Below, piece by piece: positions 34,316-45,300 of a DNA stretch of 64,000 nt. Below the pieces are notes generated by a model. It was not told where the DNA came from. It searched no databases and saw only the letters and a program-made list of their open reading frames with translations. How positions within the stretch are numbered: the first letter of the stretch is position 1; each line of letters begins with the position of its first letter. Source of the DNA: Mytilus galloprovincialis (lineage: Eukaryota; Mollusca; Bivalvia; Mytilida; Mytilidae); the NCBI RefSeq assembly GCF_965363235.1, contig NC_134840.1, forward strand, positions 60,134,793 to 60,198,792, read 5' to 3'. The translations under genes and the position numbers were made by a program.

Positions 34316-35325
34316 AACACAAGTTATGATACAACCACAGTGCTGAATTTAAAGAACTGATTTTATATGCCCATCTTTAAAGATAGGATAAATTATGGTA
34401 TACTTCCACTAAAGTTTATGAAATTTTGGTGAATTATTCATATCTATTGACCAATTTCCTTTCAATTTTTATAAATTTTATTATATATTACATTTGTGAG
34501 TTATGTGATTTATTCATAAAAGATGGGTGATTAAATCACCGTGATTTTCCAGTTTTCTGACTATATTCACTATTACTCAAAATGCTTTAAGCTATTTTCA
34601 TAAAACTTAAGTGAACTGTTCATACATATTGACAAATTACATTTCGCTTTTCTAAAATTTCAGATTCTATTTTCTGTAGTCCTTTGACTTTAATAAGAAT
34701 TCATAAAAAAAAGGATGATTTTCCAGTTTTCAGACAATGACTTAAAAATGCTTTGAGTAGTTTTCATGAAACTTTGGTGTTATGTTTGTATCAAGTGCTT
34801 CATTTTGGGTTTTTTCATTAATTCTATGAAATTGCAATGCAGAGTTATGAAATATTATTAACTGGCATGTCAGTAAACTATCAATAGTAAAAAAAAATAT
34901 ATCGGATAAAAAACGTTGAATGCAGATGATTGAACCTTCCAAGTCTTAAATTATATGACTACTAGCCACACATATCATTCGTGCATAAATCATGATAAAT
35001 AGTTTCAATAAATCTTGTAATTCTTATAGTCTAACATGTCTAATAAAACCGGCAAATTAGCAAAAAATAGTGCCAAGGAGGCTATTTTGCCAGAGACGGT
35101 AAAATAGCACCTAAGAAATAAATACATTGTTGTTATTTATGTATTATTGTCATTTTGTTTATTTTCTTTGGTTACATCTTCTGACATCAGACTCGGACTT
35201 CTCTTGAACTGAATTTTAATGTGCGTATTGTTATGCGTTTACTTTTCTACATTGGCTAGAGGTATAGGGGGAGGGTTGAGATCTCACAAACATGTTTAAC
35301 CCCGCCGCATTTTTGCGCCTGTCCC
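34316..35325. other. Unassigned AT-rich intergenic DNA
   Basis: Repeated phrases such as 'ttttccagttttctgac' and 'tttcataaaacttaagtgaa' (34530-34620 and again 34715-34780) suggest a diverged internal tandem repeat. No gene is seen. Confidence 0.35.
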
Positions 35326-35329
35326 AAGT

Positions 35330-35580
35330 CAGGAGCCTCTGGCCTTTGTTAGTCTTGTATTATTTTAATTTTAGTTTCTTGTGTACAATTTGGAAATTAG
35401 TATGGCGTTCATTATCACTGAACTAGCATATATATGTTAGGGGCCAGCTGAAGGACGCCTCTGGGTGCGGGAATTTCTCGCTACATTGAAGACCTGTTGG
35501 TGACCTTCTGCTGTTATTTTTTTCTATGGTAGGGTTGTTGTCTCTTTGGCACATTCCCCATTTCCATTCTCAATTTTATT
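35330..35580 (+). repeat. Dispersed repeat family C, best copy
   Basis: Runs from 'agtcttgtattattttaatt' through 'ggccagctgaaggacgcctc' to 'catttccattctcaatttta'. Relatives at 7385-7635, 18410-18470, 27118-27205, 28745-28992 and, reversed, 41308-41362. Confidence 0.7.
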
Positions 35581-35866
35581 GACGTCTAAAAATCTAGGTT
35601 TGATAATGTAGGTAGTCTAAATGTAGTTCATACTATCAAAAACTATGGACGAAGGGTCCCAGATGAATAAAGACCATATTTAAACATTTATAATAAATAT
35701 GTTTGACTTAAAACTACCTTAGCTTTAAAAATAGCCTTTTAAGTGACTGAAACAATCAATATATATGAGGAAGAAAACCCATGGATATATTCATCATCAG
35801 TTATTAAACAAATGTTATACAGGTACCTGATGAGACACTTTCGTAACACTAACACTTGCTTTTTAA

Positions 35867-36512
35867 CAGGTTGGGAACAAACCCTCTATATGGTGATTAT
35901 ACCTGTATAGAGGGATAATCCTTCTATAGAGGGGTAAATTTATCCCTCTATAGAGGGGTATTTTTGTTTAGACTGGATTTAAATCAAAATAGGGCAGAAT
36001 GGCATTCTCTACTTATTATGGCAGTAACCTGGAACAGTTGATGCACAAATTGATGTACTTAATTTAATATGCACATGCCCAGTTTGATGCTTATCTGACT
36101 AAATATAAAATCTATTGTTCACCATGATTGAAAGCTGTGATGATCAGGTAAATTCTACTCACTTATGCCTCACTGAACAGAATTTCTATTGTTAGATTTA
36201 ACATGAAATTTAAAGGTCAACTATTCCTTTTGTTGTTGATCAGGTGTTCAGATAGGTATACAATAGATTGCAAGTTTTGTCACTTTAGCAGAAAACTGGT
36301 TATCCCAATTTTTAGTAAAGTGCATATGTTGATGCATATAATGCTAGAGATTATAGCCAATATAACTAGAAAATGCCATTCTGCCCTAATTTGCTTTAAA
36401 TCCAGTGCAAACGAAAATACCCCTCTATAGAGGGATAATTTTATCCCTCTAAAGAAGGATTATCCCTCTATACAGGTATAATCACCATCCAGGGGGTTTG
36501 TTCCCAACCTGT
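35867..36512. mobile_element. Palindromic element with about 160-bp TIRs, TTAA/TTTAA target
   Basis: The left arm (about 35867-36035, starting CAGGTTGGGAACAAACCC) is the inverted copy of the right arm (about 36350-36512, ending TTTGTTCCCAACCTG). The arms contain several 'ccctctatagaggg' palindromes and 'gggcagaatggcat'. TTAA lies outside each end (35863-35866 and 36513-36516); by strict matching the direct repeat can be read as TTTAA. The loop between the arms is about 310 bp with no convincing protein. Confidence 0.75.
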
Positions 36513-36519
36513 TTAATGG

Positions 36520-37800
36520 ATAGTCATAATTTTGTCTGGTTCTTGAGGCAGCTTGACAAGTAACAATTCTTATGTAAAATATTGCGCATACCGTGCATTC
36601 CACTGATTTTGTGTGTGAAGGATCATTTATCTAAATATTCCTTACCGTTTCCATGACTGTCACCAAATTAAGGAAGTGAAAATAACCTGGGAACCTTGAT
36701 CACTGCTTTACAGTAGAGCGAAGCAGAGATTAGACAAGGATCCCATAAAGTGAAAGTAGACTTCGGAATAAGTCTATGTCTAACGCGTATCTCTGAAGAT
36801 AAATCTAGAAACAATAAAAGGGAAGTCACTCTATCGATTTTTCAAGGAAAGAATCCAGCATCTGGATGGCAGTAGTTTGCACTCCTCCTTTGTCTCTTCC
36901 CTTACACTATGATGCATCATTTAAAGGTATCTATTGTCCTACTAAAAATAATTTCTTAAGTAACTTCCTTTGTCGATTGACCCAGTTTAAGAAAAAAGGA
37001 CAAACATGAGTTACAAAATCATGTCCCACACTGATCTACACTAGCTATAAGGCTACATTAATATATTTATAACATTTGACAGCACACAATTTTTCAGATG
37101 GTCCTAACAAGTAGTCTTTTGTTTACTTCCAGAATCTTGATCTTGATATACATTGTAGTAGAGGGTCAATTTATAGTGGTACGTTAGTGTCCGACAAATA
37201 ATGCCATTAATCATAGTGTCAGACAAATAATGCCATTAATCAGTTAATTAAAAACTCTTGTGACGTCATATAAATGGGATAGGACCTTTATCGGGACTCC
37301 GGGATCGGGTGTTTTTAAGCGCGGGATTTCGGGATTGACCCTTTCATGCCTTTCAGGATCCGGGAATTCTTTTTTTTCGAATTTCTGGACTTCAGGATTT
37401 CGTGTTTTTAAGCCCAGGATTTCGGAATCAGGACCCCTCCTACCCCCCTCTCATATGACGTTAATGGTAATTTTTGGTGCATGGCAAGTATTTGTAAATT
37501 GTACACTTTCTTATAGATGATATGAAAATCCACTGATTTTGACGAATCACATTAATATTGTTCCCAAAAATAACAGTAACAACAATTATTTCAGAACTCT
37601 TACGTTTCACGATAAGGATATTTTGATGAATCACATTAATATTTTAATCAATTTGACACTATTGGTAGCGGAAAATGGCCATTTCACGCCTGACGGTTCA
37701 GGGCATTCCTACCCTGAATACCCTCATAGTAATATAAGGTGTCATAACAATGAGAATTGGATACTGATTGATATCAACTTGAGCTAGCCTATGATTAGCC
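36520..37800. other. Unassigned intergenic DNA with minor repeats
   Basis: Contains a 30-bp doublet ('acaaataatgccattaatca' at about 37194 and 37224) and a low-complexity block of 'gggatttcggga'-like words at 37290-37440 that is probably a dispersed repeat. Upstream exons of the gene at 39384 may lie here but could not be identified. Confidence 0.35.
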
Positions 37801-37804
37801 TCTG

Positions 37805-38030
37805 TACAATGATTGATTGAATGGTGTTTTACATCACTTTCAGCACTAATGGCTATTTCATGGCTGTCAGGTTTTATTGATGGAGGAAGCCAGAATGTCA
37901 AGAAAGAACCACTTACCTTTGGCAGGAAAACTGACAAAGCTTGTCAATGAAAATTAGAGGCTGTACCATGTACAGTGTTCTAACTCACAACCTCAGTGTT
38001 GACAGACCAGTACAGTGATACAGGCATTAA
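37805..38030 (-). mobile_element. Diverged tRNA-derived SINE (MetaSINE-like)
   Basis: 'gatggaggaagccagaatg' and 'ctaactcacaacctcagtgt' align with the SINE at 21130-21355. Box B is mutated. Confidence 0.5.
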
Positions 38031-38177
38031 ACTTATTAGACCATTAAAGAGACATAAACAATACATTATTATGTATGAGAGCCCTTTTTGGTTTTAATTT
38101 TTTTTTAACATTACTGATCATATAAATTTTTAAGTCTTCTGTAAGCTTTTATATCCTGAAGCCTGAGTTGAAGATGA

Positions 38178-38315
38178 AAAATCTTTCAATTTGATAATCC
38201 CAGTATTCTGACTACTTAATTGTAGATTCCTTCTAGTGCTCAAAATCTTTTAATTTGATAATCCCAGTATTCTGACTACTTAATTGTAGATTCCTTATAG
38301 TGCTCAATAGTGTCC
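38178..38315. repeat. Tandem duplication of a 69-bp unit
   Basis: Two copies of 'aatttgataatcccagtatt' through 'tagtgctcaa' lie head to tail with few differences. Confidence 0.75.
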
Positions 38316-38449
38316 ATTGACTCCATTCTAAGTATAACCAAACATTGATCTGATCTTTCCCTCAGAGAGTATCTATAAACTACATTTGACATGTTTGAAT
38401 TTCATACTAGTCTACTTCATCCTATAATTATTTGTAACATTACATGGTA

Positions 38450-39005
38450 TTGATTTTTATGGCCCTGCAACGAAGTTGTTGGTGCAATATAGTTTTACCC
38501 TTGTCCGTAATTCCATCATTCCGTAAAATTTTCCGTAATTCCGTCATTCCGACCAACCAATATACAGAGTTTTTTTCTAAAGGCCTTCAGATATTGGGCT
38601 GGTTTTTGGTATGTGCGTTAACCATGATGAGTTACAGATCAAGTTACAGTTTCGTACTGCTCTGCTAATTTTGCTGAAATTACGGGCTTTGAACTTTGAT
38701 AAATTGTTGAAAATCACAGTTACACGAACTTTTTTCTAAACGCTTTTGAATATTTGGATGATTTTTGGCATGTGAGTTAACCAAGATTAGTTACAGATCA
38801 AGTTAAAGTTTTGTTCCACTCGGCTAATTTTTGCAGAAATTATGGACTTTGATAAATTGTTGAAAATCACAGTACGCCTTCAGATTTTGAGCTGATTTTT
38901 GATATGTGAGACTACCATCATGTTTGTGTCCACATGTGTTATTGAAATTGCAGATTTTTCAACTTTTTGAGACAGGGCCATTCATGTCGCTTTGACACAT
39001 CTAGT
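38450..39005 (+). repeat. Dispersed repeat ('gcaacgaagttgttggtgca' family)
   Basis: Starts with 'ggccctgcaacgaagttg', has repeated 'ccgtaattcc' words, then two diverged units with 'tgagttacagatcaagttac' (38627 and 38789). Ends 'tcgctttgacacatctag'. Non-coding. Confidence 0.45.
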
Positions 39006-39383
39006 TCTTAATGCACTTCACTAACAAAAATAATCTGATATTGAAAATATAACCATACCCTTCCTATTTTTTAAGCTAAAAAATTACCTACCCCAAAGTT
39101 TTTTGTCATTTTTCAATAAGTACTGTTCAAGTCAGATTATGTCCCTCCAATAGATTCAATGTAAAAAAAAAAAGATAAAATAAAAAAAAATGAGCATTGA
39201 ACCTACCCTATTTTTTTGAAAGATGTACATGTATAATACAAAACACACATATTTGTTTTTTGGCCTTAGGACGTTCAAGGGTCAGAAGCAGTAATATTAT
39301 TTCTGTCCGAGTGGAAAAAAGATGAACAATAATATATATTCTTCTGCAGTATATGATTGTTAATATGAGCATTTATTTTTCAG

Positions 39384-42300
39384 TTGATGTACGCTTGCAT
39401 GAACCTCTATTATCTAGGGATGTAACACCTATAGATACAGAAATAGAAATGATGTCATTATGTTCTCAGTTAGATATTTTGTGTCATAAGGAACTTAAGG
39501 AGGTAACATGTAGTTGTGTCTATAGAGCTACACACATTTATACATTTCAAGAATATTAGAATTCTCCATATAAAAAATGAATCTATTAATTTTTCGTAGA
39601 CGTTGTTACATTTCTCTATTGTATACATTTCCTATATTTTTTGCACTTTTTAATACTTTAACATGTTTAAGAGTTTAAAAACAACAAATTTTCTTAGGAC
39701 ATAACATATTCAGCCAATGCCCTTATGTACTCCTTTGCCATATTGTGTTTTTTTCCAGGAACTTTTGAAATCAAATTAACCTACATTTAATTATATTTTG
39801 TAATTTTTCTCAGTATTTCTTAATTACCTTGTTACATTGATTTTTTTAAGTGACCTTTCATTGTGATAAATAGCACTTTAATATTCAGTTATTGTCATAA
39901 GTTAACAATATTTAAGGAAGTCAGAAAAGTAAAATGTAATAAACTTTTCTATAAAGAAGATAAATTTAGAACTACTGATAGTAATAGAATTTATTTGATA
40001 TTTACAGCAGCCTAAAGAGAAGATAGAACAAGGAAGATTCAGTAATTCTTTTACAAATAGAGGTACTATTGACTATTTCTTTAGAAATGTACTACAAACT
40101 TTATACTACAAACTGTAAGCATATTTTCTGATCATGGTTGTGCTTGCTTGGTAAAGGGTATTTTACCAATAAGTTTTGATCTCTTATTGAATTTAATTTT
40201 TAAAATGTATTGCTTTGTTTGCATCAGTATTCAATATTTGTGGCAGTGTCTTACACAAAAATGTGCAAGCAAGCCCCTTCTCAAAGTAGATTTCTTGGTT
40301 TTAAGTACTCAACCCTATCCCTTTTTTTTCTTAATCAGTAGGTGGTAAAGGTACCTTAGTAACTAAAAATCTGTCTATACAAAACACACAGAACTCTGTA
40401 ATATATAAGTTCAGATGAAAACAAATCAGGTAAAATTAAATCTATTCTTAAAAATGATATGGTATTATGAAAGAATGAGATACAGAAAGGAAGCCAAAAA
40501 CTGTATCTAATGCACAAAATTTACAAATCATGCCTTTTTACAAACTTTATATAATACTGGCTGTACTCTCAAGAAGATTTCATAAAGCCTATTTTTAATA
40601 TAAATGCTGAATATCGTGATTTGTAAAAATGTGTTGCCCTTTTAATGAAAAATGAACAAAAGAAAAGTTAAACCATTATTGAGTTTTAAAAGGCTTTAAA
40701 AAGAAAAGTGTATTTATGAAAAATTATCCTCATTTATAACACCACAATTTCTTTTGTAGCTGCAGTAGTACAGGATAGAATGAATCAAGTTTTACACAAG
40801 AATGTACAAAACAGAATGTTAGTAAATGTAAGTATAAACATATTGCAGAGAATTGTAAGTAAATTTCTTAAAATGTATCTATCCTCTTAATTTTTTAGAT
40901 ATATATTTTTAACACTGAATGATTTTGTTTACTATAAATTCAGAAATTATTGTGTGCACTTATTATTGTGATTTTTGAAAGATGAACAAAAATGAGAGAT
41001 AAATTATTTGATTTTACAAAAATCTCCATACAGATATATGTAACAGATATCAGAAAGAGAGTTCTTGTTATTGCATTACATACTTATTCACGGTTTATTC
41101 TCCGATTGTCCCACTTTTTAAAATTTTAGAGTTCTGATTGTCCCACATGAAAAGTTCTGATTGTCCCACATTATTTTATGAAGTAAAATGTTCTTAGATA
41201 AACAAGGTTACTGTTGTTTGTTTTGCTAAGTAAACAAGAATTTATTATTGCACATTAATTATTAATTTTATAAAAGTATAAAATATTACTTTTATAAAAG
41301 TATAAAATTGAGAATGAAAATGGGGAATGTGTCAAAGAGACAACAACCCGACCATAGAACATATAAAAGTATAAAATATTGAATGTTATAGAAGTATAAA
41401 CTAAATATTAATTTATAAAAGTATAAAAAAAATATGTTTTTTCAAATCATTAGATAAAAACACTTTTTATTTAAAACCAATATTATATCTCTGATATATG
41501 TCCAGATTTTTACTAGATTTGCCTTTCAAATAATCACTATTAGAGATTGTTTTACCAATATTCCTATTGTCTTTTCCATAATGATGTTGTATGATTGCCA
41601 ATGAGACAACTCTCCATTAGAGACCAAATGACACAGAAATAAACAATTATAGGTCACTATACGGCCTTCAATAATTAGCAAAGCCCATACCGCACTGTAA
41701 GCTTTAAAAGGCACTAATATGAAAAATGTAAAACAATTGAAACGAGAAAAGCTAACGACCTAACGCATGTACCAAATAATGAACGGAAAACAAATATGTT
41801 ACACAGCAACAAACTACAACCCCTGAATTACATGCACATGACTTAGGACAGGCAAGTACAGATCTGAGAGTACTCACAATTATACTGACAACTAGTTCAA
41901 AGTCAATAATAACTATTTTTAAACTATGCGTTTAAGACTAAAATATATAAATATTATTATTTGTTCATTTTTTTTTTCTCAATATTTTTTATAAGTTACA
42001 TTGATTAGTAACCTGTAACAAACTGCTACATACTATAAAAACAAAATAATCACTATCAAAACAATTCCCGATTGTCCCACATTTAAACTTCCCAATTGTC
42101 CCACAAACTTATTCCCGATTGTCCCACAAAATTTCATTACTTTTTTACCTGTAATTTCAAAAAGTGGGACAATCGGGAAGACACCCTTATTCACATTATT
42201 GCAATTAATTAAACCCTGAGAATAATTTCTAGATTTACAGTAAAGCCATCAAAGCTAACACATGACATAAAGGGGATAGGCCAGTGATTTCTATAAGATA

Positions 42301-45300
42301 ACACATGACATAAAGGGGATAGGCCAGTGATTTCTATAAGATAACACATGACATAAAGGGGATAACCCAGTGATTTCTATAAGATAACACATGACATAAA
42401 GGGGTGGCCAGTGATTTCTATACGATAACACATGACATAAAGGGGTAGCCAGTGATTTCTATAAGATAACACATGACATAAAGGGGTGGCCAGTGATTTC
42501 TATAAAATAACACATGACATAAAGAGGTGGCCAGTGATTTCTATAAGATAACACATGACATAAAGGGGTGGCCAGTGATTTCTATAAGATAACACATGAC
42601 ATAAAGGGGTGGCCAGTGATTTCTATAAGATAGCACATGACATAAAGGGGATAGGCCAGTGATTTCTATAAGATAACACATGACATAAAGGGGATAGGCC
42701 AGTGATTTCTATAAGATAACACATGACATAAACGGGTGGCCAGTGATTTCTATAAGATAACACATGACATAAAGGGGATAACCCAGTGATTTCTATAAGA
42801 TAACACATGACATAAAGGGGTGGCCAGTGATTTCTATACAATAACACATGACATAAAGGGGTGGCCAGTGATTTCTATACAATAACACATGACATAAAGG
42901 GGTGGCCAGTGATTTCTATAAGATAACACATGACATAAAGGGGTGGCCAAGGATTTCTATAAGATAACACATGACATAAAGGGGTGGCAAGTGATTTCTA
43001 TAAGATAACACATGACATAAAGGGGATAGGCCAGTGATTTCTATAAGATAACACATGACATAAAGGGGTGGCCAGTGATTTTTATAAGATAACACATGAC
43101 ATAAAGGGGTGGCCAGTGATTTCTATAAGATAACACATGACATAAAGGTGAAAGGCCAGTGATTTCTATAAGATAACACATGACATAATGGGGTGGCCAG
43201 TGATTTCTATAAGATAACACATGACATAAAGGGGTGGCCAGTGATTTCTATAAGATAACACATGACATAAAGGGGATAGGCCAGTGATTTCTATAAGATA
43301 ACACATGACATAAAGGGGTGGCCAGTGATTTCTATGCTCATAACATTTAGATGATGTAAATCTATGAAGAAATATCATCAATGTTTATATTGAAATTAGA
43401 GAATATAAACTTCTTATGCATTAGTAAATCATTATTATTTTTTTTTCTAGGAATATTTGGCAGCAAAGGGTTTAGATAGATTATTTCCTCGGGCATCAGC
43501 TTTTATTTCATCACCAGGCAATCTTGTTTATTTGAATGACAAAACAAGTCTTGATGGTAAGCATAGATATGTACAAATTATTCTTTATTTCATTGGCTAG
43601 AAAAATACAGACATAAACTGTCAGTTTAAACATATTTTATTTGCACAATCACAAATTTAGAGGAATATTTCTTTATGTAGAGAAGGTTATCCATGTGATG
43701 CTTCAGACAAGGTATGAATGACTCAAAACTAATGCTATTTATCCACTGCAACATTAGTTGTTTCAGGGTGACTGTTACAAGTCACCATTTAAAAAAAAAG
43801 AATGGGTAGAGAAAAAATAATTTTGTCAAAAGTTTTTTGCAAAATAATTATAGCTGTTTGAAATTGTCCTTCTTGATTATTTATTGCTTCATATGTCACT
43901 TAGAAATCAGTTGTTTTTACAACTTTATAAGAAATATAAATTAAATGAAGTTGCATCACTTTGCAATCATTTTAGCAATACTATGTTAAACATAATTTTA
44001 TGAATTAATTCTTAACAAGGAAAATTTTAAAATCTAAAAAATCTTGGATCTTATTTGAAGCCCTTCAACAGGACAAAACAGATATATGTGGGATTTATTT
44101 ACACTCGGACTCAAAAATTACATCCAGATGGATATAAGACCATGGCTGGGCAAATTGAGATTTAGCTTGTTTGCAAATTAAAGAATATAATAAATTGGTG
44201 ATAAAAAAATTGTTTTGGAAAAAGGAGTGGCTAAAACGAAAGTTGACCAAATCAGATTGTTGTTGCTAAAATAAGGCTGTCTCAGAATAAGCAATATTGT
44301 TTAAAACATCAAATTTTGTTTTTATGTTGTAGCATACTACGCAGATATATCTAGCTTAAATCAACTAAAATACCTTGCCCATCAGATAAATTCTGATCTG
44401 AGCAACTTATCGGAACACAAGTACGTTGCTCACCAGATCTCAATATTATATGTAAGTATTTCATTATGATCCATTATATTTAAAAAAAAAAAAAAAAAAA
44501 GAAGCATGACCTCACACTGAACATCAGGCAATCATTTGAGAAATATGGGTTACAAATGAATATATTTATTGTGAAATAGAGTAAAAACAGACAAGTGTAT
44601 ATATAAACCAGGGCACAGCTTTATACAACCGCAGAGGTCGAACCCTGAACAGCTGGGGCAAGTATGGACACAACATTAAAGCTTGATACAGCTCTGAATT
44701 TGGACTGTGATCAAATTCTTGACATAATATGAGTTTCTGACACAAAACAAATGTCAAGATCTTACAAATCTAATATGCAATATCAATTAAAGATTTCTTC
44801 ATCAAACTTTTCAAAAATTCGGAATTTGAGAAAGGAATAAAAATTTAAAACTACTACCATCCCCCTTTTTTAGCTCACCTGGCCCAAAGGGCCAAGTGAG
44901 CTTTTCCCGTCACTTCGCGTCCTGCGTCCGGCGTCGTTAACTTTTACAAAAATCTTCTCCTCTGAAACTACCTAACCAAATTAATCCAAACTTGGCCACA
45001 ATCATCTTTGGGGTATCTAGTTTAAAAATGTGTCTGATGACCCGGCCATCAAACCAAGATGGCCTCCATGGCTAAAAATAGAACATAGTGGTTAAATGCA
45101 GTTTTTGGCTTATAACTCAAAAACCAAAGCATTTAGAGCAAATCTGACATGGAGTAAAATTGTTTATCAGGTCAAGATCTATCTGACCGAAATGGTCAAT
45201 TGACCCCCTAAGGAGTTATTGTCCTTTAGTCAATTTTTAACAATTTTCAATGTACAAACACATCACCATCACCAAAACACAATTTTGTGATGAATCCATC

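Noticed and set aside
42623-43381. Open frames across the minisatellite (repeated 'LIEITGLSPLCHVLSY' peptide)
   Set aside because: The frames exist only because the 41-bp unit lacks stops. They change frame between variant units and lie antisense in an intron.
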